This document shows positions 27,650 to 36,745 of a DNA stretch of 64,000 nucleotides, in pieces. Position 1 is the stretch's first letter. Every line of letters starts with the position of its first letter. This DNA is from Halalkalicoccus paucihalophilus (lineage in GTDB: Archaea; Halobacteriota; Halobacteria; Halobacteriales; Halalkalicoccaceae), in the NCBI RefSeq assembly GCF_001593955.1, contig NZ_LTAZ01000017.1, forward strand, positions 271,809 through 335,808. The letters are read 5' to 3'. Below the pieces are notes generated by a model, which had not been told where the DNA came from, searched no databases, and saw nothing but the letters and a program-made list of their open reading frames with translations. The position numbers were made by a program, and so were the translations under genes.

Positions 27650-28400
27650 CACCAGCAGTCCAATTTTAGCGACGACCATTTTTCTCGACGGGTCCAGAGC
27701 CTCGCACGAGGTGTCTATGCCGAAGAGATGCCGTATCGCGACCCACATACCGCAGCTCCTTGTCTCTGGGCCATCAGAGATGAGATTGGCCCCGCTCTCG
27801 AAGTATTACACGTGAGCAGCACAAAGTTAGAAGACGAGCAACAGCGAAAGGGCCTGGAAACGGCATTCATTGCCCTCCATCGGCGTGCAACCGATCGGAG
27901 TCCCACGGCTAACTTCGGACGAATAATCGACGGCTACAAACAATCCTCATACAGCTATAGCGACCCTACGTTCAAAGGCGGTATCCTCGACGAAGGCGAT
28001 GAGGAGCCAAATGCTGAGCAGGGCATTGAGCCACCCAGCTGGCAACAATGGGGAACGCCGCGGTCCCGAGAGTGGATGGACTCGAGTGGTCCGAGCCATA
28101 TCAACTCGATCAGCGCCTCGAAGCCACTCCGCCGGATAACGGCCTGTATCGGATCTGGTATGAGAACAGCGATGCACCGTTGGCCTACATTGGCGAATCG
28201 AGCGCGATTCCCTCCCGTCTCTACAATCACGAGAAGGCCTTCGGCGGGAAGCTCTATTTGCGTACGCAGAGCGCCTCGATCTCGACGCTGCTCACAAACG
28301 CCAAGAGATCGAGACAGACCTTTTTGGCGCGTATTATCTCGCTACGAATGAGTCACCATTAGCTCAATTTGGCCATTCGGAGAACGTTGGGTATATGTAG
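27650..28400 (+). pseudogene. Frameshifted GIY-YIG-like nuclease gene
   Basis: Coding sense passes through three frames. The first has RVQSLARGVYAEEMPYRD and PALEVLHVSSTKLEDEQQR up to PSWQQWG near 28050. The second has DNGLYRIWYENSDAPLAYIG and ESSAIPSRLYNHEKAFGG up to about 28290. The third is HKRQEIETDLFGAYYLATNE to TAG at 28398-28400. YRIWY...AYIGESSAIPSRL fits the GIY-YIG core of strand, YIG and Arg helix. The 5' end lacks a start and abuts the M24 stop. At least two frameshifts make a functional product unlikely. Confidence 0.6.
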
Positions 28401-28518
28401 CACGGGACCATCGTTTGTTTCACATCAAGGTTAATAATCAATATCTGAATATCCGTACAACGTATCATGTCGATCAATTGTGAATAACGGCTTTACATAG
28501 CGGCGGAGAACGTGACGC

Positions 28519-29424
28519 ATGAATATCGCGGTCATTGGTGCAGGCGCGCTCGGCTGTCTGTTCGGCGGACATCTTGCTGTCGCCGGTCACGACGTATGGC
28601 TTCTCCACCGCCGAGAGCAGATCGCCAACACCCTCTCAGCGGCAGGAATTTCTATTCACCGAGACGACGACCCACCGCTGGCGGCCGGAATCAACGCAAC
28701 GGCGACTGCAAGTGATGTGGGAACCGCTGACTTGGTTCTCGTCCTCGTTCGGGCTCACCAAACGCCAACGGCACTGGCCGAGCACGCAGCGTGTATCGGA
28801 CCGGAGACGTTGTTGCTATCGCTGCAGAACGGCCTCCGCAATTACGACTATCTGCTCGATCAGGTTGGACGCGAACGAGCGTTCTGTGGGGTCACCTACG
28901 AAGCAGCAATCACAAAGGAGCCGGGTACCATCATCCACACCTCGACCGGTTTGACGACGTTCGGTGGCAGCAGTGTAGGTGCCCGCACGACGATTCAGGA
29001 GACGTTCGCAGAGGCGGGATTCAACGTCAACACCGTCACCGACCCCCGTCCCGTTATCTGGGAGAAAGGGGCTCTCGTAGGGGCAACAGCACCTGTACTA
29101 ACGCTGACCGGATGTCCAGTGACACACCTGCCCACCGACCCGCTGGACGAAGTTGTAACCCAACTTCTGACGGAAGCCGACCACGTCGCCACCAGCCAAG
29201 GGATCGACATCGACGTAGAGACGATACAGCAAACGATTGCGTCGATGACCGAGTCACACGCCGAGCATCGCGTGAGTATGGTACAAGATATCGAGCATGG
29301 ACGACGAACAGAAATCGACGAATTGAACGGCGTGATTATCGACTTGGGGAAGACTGCAGACATTGCCGTCCCAATAAACAAACACGTGACAGCACTCATT
29401 CACGGTGTCGAGCAGTGCTCGTGA
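28519..29424 (+). CDS. Ketopantoate reductase-like (PanE/ApbA family) dehydrogenase
   Basis: 301 residues. The N-terminal Rossmann motif is MNIAVIGAGALGCLFGGHLA. Next come DLVLVLVRAHQT and LLLSLQNGLRNYDYL, the NG motif of the family. GVTYEAAITKEPGTIIHTS, the Lys of VIWEKGALVGATAPV, and the C-terminal HRVSMVQDIEHGRRTEIDELNG (split EID-LNG motif) complete the ApbA/PanE pattern. Members reduce 2-dehydropantoate with NADPH for CoA synthesis or act on related 2-keto acids. Haloarchaea have a different archaeal route to CoA, and paralogues are common, so the true substrate may differ. It is monocistronic, with a 34-bp AT-rich run about 70 bp upstream. Confidence 0.82.
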   Translation: MNIAVIGAGALGCLFGGHLAVAGHDVWLLHRREQIANTLSAAGISIHRDDDPPLAAGINATATASDVGTADLVLVLVRAHQTPTALAEHAACIGPETLLLSLQNGLRNYDYLLDQVGRERAFCGVTYEAAITKEPGTIIHTSTGLTTFGGSSVGARTTIQETFAEAGFNVNTVTDPRPVIWEKGALVGATAPVLTLTGCPVTHLPTDPLDEVVTQLLTEADHVATSQGIDIDVETIQQTIASMTESHAEHRVSMVQDIEHGRRTEIDELNGVIIDLGKTADIAVPINKHVTALIHGVEQCS

Positions 29425-29472
29425 CGTGAGTCTATACTACAGCTTCGGATTGGGTTACCTGACCGAATTCAA

Positions 29473-29700
29473 TTTTTTCACAGGAGTAGTGTCTTTGCAA
29501 TTGTTCCGATTGAGCCGAGAGACGTTCTCGTCGGTGATGAATCGGAGGAAGTTGTAATCGGACGCGACGCCGTCAAGGAAGTCACCTCGGCCGCTGAGGC
29601 AGTCATCCAGACAGAACAAGAAGTGGACCGCTTGATCGGCGAGGGGAAATCGCTTGAGCAGACATTCGAGGACCTGGCATGGAATAATCCGTCATGCTGA
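29473..29700 (+). pseudogene. C-terminal fragment of an RraA-like protein
   Basis: The plus frame has no start and ends at TGA 29698-29700. It reads FAIVPIEPRDVLVGDESEEV, VIGRDAVKEVTSAAEAVIQ and LIGEGKSLEQTFEDL. This resembles the tail of RraA / 4-hydroxy-4-methyl-2-oxoglutarate aldolase-type proteins (PGDVVVGDxDGVVVVP...). Only the last third is present. It is cut at its 5' end just downstream of the dehydrogenase and is followed at once by an R2 repeat. Confidence 0.5.
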
Positions 29701-29996
29701 ATATGCGCTCTGTATTCAGTACAACTCCTGAAACCTATCATCAATTGAAAGATTCCAACAAGGCCAAATCGTTATATGACCCTGACCAACCCAACTCGCT
29801 CACCGAAAGAACGGCCAGCTCACAGAATATCGTCCGTGGTCTCGGCGGTCCGGAACGACTCTAAATCCGTATACCGGAGTCCATACGGAACACGCGTTGC
29901 CAGTGGAATCGGGATAGTTCATACAACGATTCGGGCTCAAACACAACGACACGCGTGTTCGGATCGAACGGTCCCTGATCACCAGTGAACAGCGTG
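29701..29996 (-). repeat. R2 module, copy at 29.7 kb
   Basis: Read on the minus strand it contains VTLFTGDQGPFDPNTRV and VFEPESLYEL, a frameshift, RVPYGLRYTDLESFRTA and ETTDDIL followed by TGA. About 170 bp of shared 3' flank follow, ending gtgctgaatacagagcgc-like at 29701. The same protein tail recurs at 44.5, 59.8 and 61.2 kb. It is the decayed 3' end of a repeated gene of unknown family. Confidence 0.65.
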
Positions 29997-30002
29997 ACTT
30001 GC

Positions 30003-31415
30003 TTATTCTTCGGTGCCCGGTTCCGCAATCGCATAGAGAGTTCCGTCTGAGATCACGTACACACTTCCGTCGACGACGACGGGATTGCCAGTGATCGGTA
30101 GATCGAACATCGCGATGATTGTCCCTGTCGATACCTCGATGGCATACAGAGCATCGGTCTCTACACCAAACGCGTCCGAGGTAGCGCCGACGTAGAGCAC
30201 ATCGTTAGCGACTACTGGTGCCGTTGAAACGCCGAAATCCATCGTATCTCCATAGATCGACCAACCACCGGCCCCATCAACGTTCCCGGCGGCTAGAACG
30301 GACACCATGTCATAATCGACCGCCGTCGTATAGATATGGCCGTCGCCTGCAGCTATCGGTAAGAGGCCGAACCCAGCGTTCGTCCTTACGGTCCGTACGT
30401 CCCCACCGGTTGTCTTATCGAGGGAAACGAGACTGTAGACAGGAGCACCAAGGATATCCTCGTCACCGCCAGCTGTCACACGTAGATAGACCCGTCCATT
30501 GGCGACGACTGGTGGGCCATCGATGTTCGCCTCGGACGCAAACGGTGGAACTAGTTTTTGTTGCCACTGAATACGTCCAGTTCGCGCCCCGAGAGCGAGG
30601 ACGGTTCGATCCAAGCCTCCGTCACCGGTAACACGACCAACGTAGACACACTTCCCATGTATCGCCGGAGGCGTGAGACGGCTTCCGAGTGTTCGTTCCC
30701 AAATCACCGTGCCGGAAGCAGTGTTAAGGCTATATATTGTCTCGTGATCCGTAACATAGAGCCGCCGGCCGGCCAAAGCGAGCCCGCCAGTAGTCAGTGG
30801 CGTGGCCGACGAGATGGGCGCCGTCCATCGAACACTGCCGTCCGAACGCGAATATGCTCGGAGCGAGCCACCGCTTGCGTAGATATGTCTGTCGTCAACG
30901 GCCAGTGCATCTATTTCCGTCTCGGGATCGACCATCCAGAGAAGTGACCCATCGGTGGCATCCAGCGCGTATAGCCCTGCACGAGACTCATCAGTCTCCG
31001 GATCAAGTACCTGCCCGCTCGCATACACTACCCCGTTGCTAATGACGGGATCGGTTATCGTATTGGACTCGAATCGCCATCGTTCCTCGAGACCGCTCCG
31101 TGGCCCATCTGCAGTCGGATGATACCCCGTATGGGCGCCATTGTACCGCTGTTGTGGCCATTCTATCTCGCTCGCTGTTAGTGAGTCCTTCTGAGAGGCA
31201 GGACGAGCTCCGTGATCCGAGCGTGCCGCTGTCGCTGTCGATGCGAGAAGGCTGCTACCAGTAATCGCCCCGGCTGCCAACAAGAACTTGCGTCTCGTCG
31301 GAGTTATATTTAATAAATCATGAGATAATGTATTACTCACATGTATTCTATAGTCATCTGAGGATATAAGGAGATTGTCCATATTATATTCCAATTCGCA
31401 AGACATGTTTGTCAT
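30003..31415 (-). CDS. Exported PQQ-like beta-propeller protein
   Basis: 470 residues. A Tat motif, TPTRRKFLLAAGAITGSS, lies near residue 40. The true start may therefore be internal (for example the Met at residue 12) rather than at 31415. The mature part is built of repeated blades with the PQQ-type tryptophan motif: GLYALDATDGSLLWMVD, YSRSDGSVRWTA, YSLNTASGTVIWERT and LGARTGRIQWQQ, then ALYAIEVSTGTIIAMFD. Such propellers bind proteins or cofactors at the cell surface; no catalytic residues for a PQQ dehydrogenase can be seen. It is monocistronic. R2 repeat sequence lies just beyond its stop. Confidence 0.82.
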   Translation of the reverse strand: MTNMSCELEYNMDNLLISSDDYRIHVSNTLSHDLLNITPTRRKFLLAAGAITGSSLLASTATAARSDHGARPASQKDSLTASEIEWPQQRYNGAHTGYHPTADGPRSGLEERWRFESNTITDPVISNGVVYASGQVLDPETDESRAGLYALDATDGSLLWMVDPETEIDALAVDDRHIYASGGSLRAYSRSDGSVRWTAPISSATPLTTGGLALAGRRLYVTDHETIYSLNTASGTVIWERTLGSRLTPPAIHGKCVYVGRVTGDGGLDRTVLALGARTGRIQWQQKLVPPFASEANIDGPPVVANGRVYLRVTAGGDEDILGAPVYSLVSLDKTTGGDVRTVRTNAGFGLLPIAAGDGHIYTTAVDYDMVSVLAAGNVDGAGGWSIYGDTMDFGVSTAPVVANDVLYVGATSDAFGVETDALYAIEVSTGTIIAMFDLPITGNPVVVDGSVYVISDGTLYAIAEPGTEE

Positions 31416-31601
31416 TTACAGCCAGTAATACTGGGGAAAATCACTGGTTCACAGCGGCGGACAGCACACAAGCCCACGAGTTTACTTTTACTGAGGCGAT
31501 CTCATTTATCATTCACTGCGAGACACAGCAGGACTCGGAGACATTGCTCACTACTGGGTTCTCGACGAACACGAACTGGCTGAAGCAATAATATGATTGA
31601 G

Positions 31602-31649
31602 GCCGTGTGCACCACTATCCAAATCTCAACTACTGATGTTGCACACGGC
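31602..31649. repeat. Dispersed hairpin repeat, variant copy
   Basis: GCCGTGTGCACCA (31602-31614) pairs with TGTTGCACACGGC (31637-31649), twelve of thirteen pairs. Compared with the common arm CCTTGTGCAACA, the change T to G on the left is matched by A to C on the right, so pairing is kept. No R1 flank is visible. The remaining intergenic sequence 31416-31686 holds no gene. Confidence 0.65.
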
Positions 31650-31686
31650 TTCCACTACAAAGGAGATCACTACTTGAGGAGACGGA

Positions 31687-31932
31687 ATGATTGATCTGTC
31701 TCAAGGGACTGGCTCTCGTATGATCGACGTCACATACGAGGACGCCAATGACGAGATAACGACGATCCACGCGGATGAAGCGAATATAACGCCCGAAGAA
31801 CGCTATCTCCAGATACGAATTACAGACGACGAACGGCAACTCGATATCCCAACACGGAGGGTGATCTCTGTCGAACGTGATCTCGAGGAACTGGATTCGG
31901 ACGACCGGACAGCAAGCGCACAGTATCTCTAA
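31687..31932 (+). CDS. Small acidic protein of unknown function
   Basis: 81 residues starting MIDLSQGTGSRMIDVTYEDA; a second possible start is MIDVTYEDANDEI. The composition alternates short strands (ITTIHADEANIT, LQIRITDDERQLDIPTRRVI) and ends in an acidic tail. It looks like a genuine haloarchaeal gene of one small beta-domain. No family is recognised. No operon partner. Confidence 0.5.
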   Translation: MIDLSQGTGSRMIDVTYEDANDEITTIHADEANITPEERYLQIRITDDERQLDIPTRRVISVERDLEELDSDDRTASAQYL

Positions 31933-31989
31933 ATCGCTCTCACAATTCACTCTCGTCGTAAGCAGCAAACTGGCTACGACGTATATGGA

Positions 31990-32500
31990 CTCCCGATATT
32001 GACATCCTCCCCACCCTAAAGGGCGAGGATTCGTCGAAGGGGAGTTCAAGGTTGCACGTTTCCTCGGTGGTCAAATTCCCTTTCGGGAGCCACGTCAGCG
32101 GTTGCCTCCCAATTGTGACCGAGGAGGTGCGTTGCAGTGCGTATAGCCCTGTCAAAGGGGCCTTCCGTCCGACGCTCGGTCGGCGGTTCAACGCGACGAA
32201 TACCGCTCGTCGCTCCACGGCGGGGTATTCAGCCCGCACGGTACCACGATTCGCGTCGCCCGAAGCGTTACGTCGTGGACTGGTTCGATGCGCGCACCGG
32301 ATTTGTGACCACGGGGCAAGTCGATGCGAAGCATCGGTGCGGTCAAAGACCGCGTTTGCCGACGTGGGAACTCCGGTAGTGCGGTCTACGGCAGCGGCGA
32401 GTATAGAGAGTACGGCGCGTATCCCTGCCCTGAATGGCGAGGCTTTGCGCCTGTTTTTACGTAAGAGAGGAGACTATGGTAGTGGAGTAGTTCATAGAAG
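31990..32500. mobile_element. Noncoding remnant of an IS200/IS605 (TnpB-type) element
   Basis: The left part has ccaccctaaagggcgaggat with CCCT-AA-AGGG (32014-32023). The right part has ctgccctgaatggcgaggct near 32425. Such GGGCGAGG-type ends are common at IS1341/TnpB elements of haloarchaea. A short stem CGATGC-GAA-GCATCG lies at 32322-32336. No tnpB frame remains, so this is a decayed or solo end pair. It fills most of the gap between 31933 and 32541. Confidence 0.5.
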
Positions 32501-32541
32501 ATAATTATAATGTTCTGGATTCCGTCGGCTAACAAGGACTG

Positions 32542-33657
32542 ATGACAGACCAAAGTCACACGCCGACTGATGCTCCATCGCCTGGCGCAAGCCACACGAT
32601 GAGTGGGATCGAAAACGAGTACTACTCACAGGAAGTTCACGGCCCATACGAGACGTACTCACTGGGTGAGTTCGAGCTCGCCGAAGGCGAGACACTGCCC
32701 GACTGCCAGATCGCATATACAACGTTCGGCGAACTCAACGACGCAAAAGACAACGCCATTCTCTTCCCGCATATGTATTCAGGGACCAGCAAGGATATGG
32801 AACTGTACGTCGGCGAGGAGATGGCGCTTGATCCACAGACGTATTTCATCATCCTCCCCAATCAGATCGGCGGGGGACTCTCGACGTCACCCCACAATAC
32901 CCCGCCACCATACGGACAAGCGGATTTCCCGAACGTGCGTATCAGTGACGATGTCCGTGCACAACAGCAACTAGTTACCGAGAAATTCGGGATTGACGAA
33001 ATCGAACTCGTCCTTGGGTGGTCGATGGGGGCCCAGCAGACCTACGAGTGGGCTGTCCGATACCCAGAGATGGTCAAGCGAGCGGCGCCGATCGGCGGCA
33101 CCGCGAGAAATCCACCCCAAAGTAGCCTCCTTGTCGATGCACTCATCTCGGCTTTCAAATTGGATCCGAACTGGAATGACGGGTATTACGACGATCACCG
33201 ATCGATGCGTCAAGGACTCAGGCAACATGCCCGGACGTGGGTCTTAATGGGAACGAGCGCGGATCTCTGGCGCGAAGAAGAGTGGCGTGCGGCCGGATTC
33301 TCGTCATTGGACGACTTCATGCATCGGCTCTGGGATGAGTGGTTCCTCCCAATGGATCCGAACAATCTGATTCGAATGGCTTGGAAGTGGAAACACGCCG
33401 ATGTGAGCCGAATGACCGACGGTAATCTCGAGAGTGCATTGGAACAAATCGAGGCTCGCGTGTACGTTCTGCCATTTGAAGAAGACATGGTGTTCACACT
33501 CGAGGACAATCGTCTCGAAGAGGAGATGATTCCCGATAGCGAGCTGCGACCGATCCCGACGCCATGGGGACACTTCGGGATGTTCGGATTCCGTCCGGAA
33601 GACAAAGAATTCATTGACACCGCGATCGGTGAGCTCCTCGATGAATCAGTAGCCTAA
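32542..33657 (+). CDS. MetX-like alpha/beta hydrolase
   Basis: 371 residues. YSLGEFELAEGETLPDCQIA and YTTFGELNDAKDNAILFPH are the N-terminal signature of the homoserine O-acetyltransferase (MetX) branch. The nucleophile elbow is VLGWSMGAQQTYEW. The C-terminal His lies in IPTPWGHFGMFGFRPEDKEF. The oxyanion region PNQIGGGLSTSP also fits. The elbow differs from canonical GGSMGGMQ, so it may be an esterase or an acyltransferase for another alcohol rather than the methionine enzyme. It is cytoplasmic and monocistronic. An alternative start at MSGIENEYYSQE would remove the disordered first 19 residues. Confidence 0.8.
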   Translation: MTDQSHTPTDAPSPGASHTMSGIENEYYSQEVHGPYETYSLGEFELAEGETLPDCQIAYTTFGELNDAKDNAILFPHMYSGTSKDMELYVGEEMALDPQTYFIILPNQIGGGLSTSPHNTPPPYGQADFPNVRISDDVRAQQQLVTEKFGIDEIELVLGWSMGAQQTYEWAVRYPEMVKRAAPIGGTARNPPQSSLLVDALISAFKLDPNWNDGYYDDHRSMRQGLRQHARTWVLMGTSADLWREEEWRAAGFSSLDDFMHRLWDEWFLPMDPNNLIRMAWKWKHADVSRMTDGNLESALEQIEARVYVLPFEEDMVFTLEDNRLEEEMIPDSELRPIPTPWGHFGMFGFRPEDKEFIDTAIGELLDESVA

Positions 33658-33736
33658 GTGAGTTCGAAGAACAGCAACCCAATTCAATTTTTCACCGCCT
33701 GACCAGAAGGCACCACCACTGGCTGACCGCCCACCG

Positions 33737-34120
33737 GTGAGCATCCTTCTACCGACGGCGAGGGAAACCAATGCCGGCGAGGAGCTGCCCGCTCAACTTG
33801 AGGAGCTCATCGTCCTCGATAATGACTATTCTCTTCTTCAGGATACCTGGACGATCCGCGACAGCAAGACGGGTGCTACACTCGCGAAAATCACCTCCCG
33901 TGGAGCACTCGCAATACTCGCGCGACGGAAGCTCCCACTCGGTGGATTGATTCAGCACAAATACGAAATCACTGACGCGGACGGTGCGCACGTTGGGACG
34001 ATCCGTGGCAAACTATCGCTTCGGGACCGATACGAGATCACCATCGACGACGCAACTACGGTCCCAAAAGAGTCGATCGTCGCTGCGGCAATCGTCATTG
34101 ACGCTATTCAAGGCAATTAG
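33737..34120 (+). CDS. LURP-one-like (tubby C2 type) protein
   Basis: 127 residues, GTG start at 33737. The core LLQDTWTIRDSKTGATLAKI, then PLGGLIQHKYEITDADGAHV, LSLRDRYEITIDDATTVPKE and IVAAAIVIDAI follow the LURP-one-related beta-barrel plus C-terminal helix pattern. The first 30 residues do not fit the family's usual start, so the 5' end may be altered. Members act as lipid-bilayer or membrane-associated beta-barrels; the archaeal role is unknown. Confidence 0.6.
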   Translation: MSILLPTARETNAGEELPAQLEELIVLDNDYSLLQDTWTIRDSKTGATLAKITSRGALAILARRKLPLGGLIQHKYEITDADGAHVGTIRGKLSLRDRYEITIDDATTVPKESIVAAAIVIDAIQGN

Positions 34121-34285
34121 CTCAGTCAGAGATACGACACCCCGGTAAGATCACTTGGAGCCGAGGACGAAGATAGCGACTACCGTGAGCTCGAATTGAC
34201 GCTCTCACTGATGACGTCTCCCGATTCGAAACCCAGTCTAACTGGATGAAACAACTTTTACCGATATATCGAGAACAGATAATCG

Positions 34286-35293
34286 ATGCCGGGCCTGCTC
34301 GTCTCGCTCCTTCTCGTGGTGGTTGCAGTGCTCATCATCTGGAAAGGAAGTGAGTACTTCGAGCGAGCAGCAGAGCGCCTCAGCAAGCACTATGGCTTGC
34401 CGGTCGCTGTCCATGGTGCCGTCGTCGTCGCAGTTGGATCGAGTTTCCCTGAGATCAGTTCGGTCGTTATTAGTACAGTCGTCCACGGGGAGTTCTCTCT
34501 CGGTGTCGGAGCGATCGTTGGCAGTGCCATCTTCAACCTCCTCGTCATTCCAGCTTTCTCGGCATTCGCCAGCGAGAACCTTGAGGCAACCCGCGATATC
34601 GTCCATAAAGACGGTCAATTCTACATTATCAGCGTTCTCGTTCTGTTCATCATGTTCGCACTCGGTGCGACATACGTTCCGGGAGGAACAAACGAGGCTG
34701 CGATCCTGACACCAGCGTTGGCGATCTTTCCCCTCGCGACGTACGGAATCTACATATTTCTTCACCAGCAGGACTCCAGTGCGCACGTTGGGGATGACTC
34801 CATAGACGTGCGACTAAGGCGGGAGTGGGGACTACTCGCGGTGGGGCTCCTGGTCATTGCTGTCGGCGTTGAACTGATCGTTCGCGCCGCCCTCTCACTT
34901 GGCGCTATCTTCGGTACACCAAGTTTCCTGTGGGGACTGACCGTCATTGCTGCTGGAACGAGCCTGCCAGATGCGTTCGTAAGCGTGCGCGCCGCTCAAA
35001 ACGATAACAGCGTTACCAGCCTCACGAACGTTCTCGGGAGCAATACGTTTAATCTCCTCGTCGCCATCCCTGTTGGCGTCATCCTGGCGGGGACAGCGAC
35101 CATCAATTTCCTCGTTGCGATCCCGACGATGGGGTTCCTCGCGTTCGCGACGCTCGTGTTTATTGTTTTCATCCGTACCGATCTCGAACTGACGAATCTC
35201 GAGGCCTACGGCTTTCTGGGACTGTATGGGCTGTTTCTCCTCTGGATGACGCTCGAATCAGTCGGTATCATCGAGACCGTTCAGGGCATCTAA
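34286..35293 (+). CDS. CaCA-family sodium/calcium exchanger
   Basis: 335 residues with about ten helices in two inverted halves. The alpha-1 repeat is VAVGSSFPEISSVVISTVVH with GAIVGSAIFNLL. The alpha-2 repeat is AAGTSLPDAFVSVRAAQNDN with VLGSNTFNLLVAIP. The paired Glu and Asp in SFPE and SLPD are the cation-binding positions. Both halves are complete. It exchanges Na+ or H+ for Ca2+ across the membrane. It stands alone. Confidence 0.9.
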   Translation: MPGLLVSLLLVVVAVLIIWKGSEYFERAAERLSKHYGLPVAVHGAVVVAVGSSFPEISSVVISTVVHGEFSLGVGAIVGSAIFNLLVIPAFSAFASENLEATRDIVHKDGQFYIISVLVLFIMFALGATYVPGGTNEAAILTPALAIFPLATYGIYIFLHQQDSSAHVGDDSIDVRLRREWGLLAVGLLVIAVGVELIVRAALSLGAIFGTPSFLWGLTVIAAGTSLPDAFVSVRAAQNDNSVTSLTNVLGSNTFNLLVAIPVGVILAGTATINFLVAIPTMGFLAFATLVFIVFIRTDLELTNLEAYGFLGLYGLFLLWMTLESVGIIETVQGI

Positions 35294-35532
35294 CTTGGTT
35301 CCGGGATCAAGTAGAGGGTGACTAACCTATCCTCCGTGGTTTGATCGCCTGCAGATCCGCCGTCTCGTCAGCCCGATCTCGCTTCAATTCAACAATGACC
35401 GGTTGCCGATAGAGACAAAGACAATAGACCGTCTAACCGTGTTCAGTCCTCGACTGCAGGATGCACAACCCAGCGGAGACAGAGATCCCTCCAGCCCCCA
35501 AAGTAGTAAACAGTGCCAATTGAACTACGCGC

Positions 35533-36288
35533 ATGTCCGGTGATCCCGACGAGTTGGGCACACAGCTCTATCGCGCCTATTGAGATGTCGAGCCAATCGA
35601 CTCAACAGCACTTCCGTCAACAGTAACGGTTGAGGAGGGATACGCGACCTAAGACGCGTTTATAGACCACCGGATCGCTAAGGAAGGAGAGCCAGTTGGG
35701 TACAAAATCGGCTTCACGAGCGAAGCTGTTCGGACTGATCTTTGCGTCGATGCTCCGGCATTCGGGCGGCTCCTTGCCGATACGGTTCGGGACGATCGAC
35801 GCTTCGACACGGAGTCACGAATCGAGCCGGAAGTTGCCTTCCTGATGGGGGATGATCTATCGCCGCCGGTGAGTCGCCTCGACGTTATCAGTGCGACTGA
35901 CCTCCTTGTGCCGGCCATTGAAATCGTTGATAGCCGAATTCGTGACTGGGACCTTATAGGACCAGCGGCGATTGCCGACAATGCGCTCGCAGCCCGACTC
36001 CTCATTGGCGATCGAATAGCGGCCAGTGATGTAGATCTCGTCCGTGAAGGGGTGGAAGTGTTAATCGATGGCGTCCGTCGGGCAACGGGAACCGGCGCAG
36101 CAGTGCTGGGCCATCCAGCCGACGCCGTCGCCTGGCTCGCAGAGACGCTCCCTGAGCATAACGAGTCGCTCAAGGCGGGCGATATCGTCACAACGGGTTC
36201 GATCACTAAACCACTCCCCATCAACGCTGGTGAAACTGCTGTTATGCGCTTCTCGTCGCTGGGTTCCGTCGTCGCACACGCTGAATAA
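35533..36288 (+). pseudogene. 2-keto-4-pentenoate hydratase-like gene with two nonsense codons
   Basis: One frame runs from ATG 35533 to TAA near 36288 but is broken by TGA near codon 17 (after TQLYRAY) and TAA near codon 39 (after EEGYAT). The protein is otherwise clear: GEPVGYKIGFTSEAVRTDLC, RIEPEVAFLMGDDL, VPAIEIVDSRIRDWDL, VLGHPADAVAWLAETL and LKAGDIVTTGSITKPLPINA. These are hydratase/decarboxylase (MhpD, FAH-fold) motifs with the acidic metal site EPEVAF and AIEIVDSR. A shorter product starting at 35845 would lack the N-terminal part and most of the active site. It is probably dead. Confidence 0.75.
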
Positions 36289-36349
36289 TCCGTGACAGAG
36301 AAGTCGAGATGGAGAGCTGAACCAGCCGTCGTACTCCAGCATACGTTCC

Positions 36350-36430
36350 ATTAGGATGTTGTCTCGCCGTTCATGCTCCGACGAACTACGTAGTCGGTAA
36401 CCGAATAGATAATTGCAGCTCTCTTCAGTA
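36350..36430 (+). repeat. R1 gene fragment, short copy
   Basis: The sequence ttgtctcgccgttcatgctc and the next 50 bp match the VVLAFHDPTTYAVGDRYMVAA region of the helix-hairpin-helix gene, with stops and shifts. No hairpin follows. Confidence 0.5.
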
Positions 36431-36464
36431 CTTTCACGGATGGAAACGCACGTCCTATTGGAGA

Positions 36465-36745
36465 TTTACGGTTTGCATCCCGTCGTGATACGGGCCGTGC
36501 CACGCGGCCGTTACCCCTATCCGGAGAGGACTCGGGGTTACTTGGTTGTTTATTGACGGTATCCCACTGCGGTCGCCGAGGGGGATACCCTCGACCAACC
36601 GAGGGGAACCCCGATACTGTCTCATTAGAGTAGGCGGCACGGCCGCCTCGGTTGGTATCACAGACAGACTGTATTCACGTGAATCTACCGATGCGGCGAT
36701 TCATCCCCACCCTAAAGAACGGGGTTTTCTCGCCTAATTCAGATA
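36465..36745. mobile_element. Structured noncoding remnant of a second IS200/IS605 (TnpB-type) element
   Basis: It contains the end motif ccccaccctaaagaacgggg near 36704-36724, like the element at 32.0 kb. Several perfect stems lie in series: GGTATCCC/GGGATACC (36558-36565 and 36582-36589), GGCGGC-ACG-GCCGCC (36633-36647) and the palindrome ATTCACGTGAAT (36673-36684). No transposase frame is present. The density of hairpins suggests an RNA such as the right-end guide (omega) RNA of a lost TnpB gene. Confidence 0.5.

Noticed and set aside
36465..36745. A tRNA or rRNA gene in the structured GC-rich region
   Set aside because: The stems do not form a cloverleaf and no anticodon arm or rRNA signature is present; the ends match TnpB-type elements.
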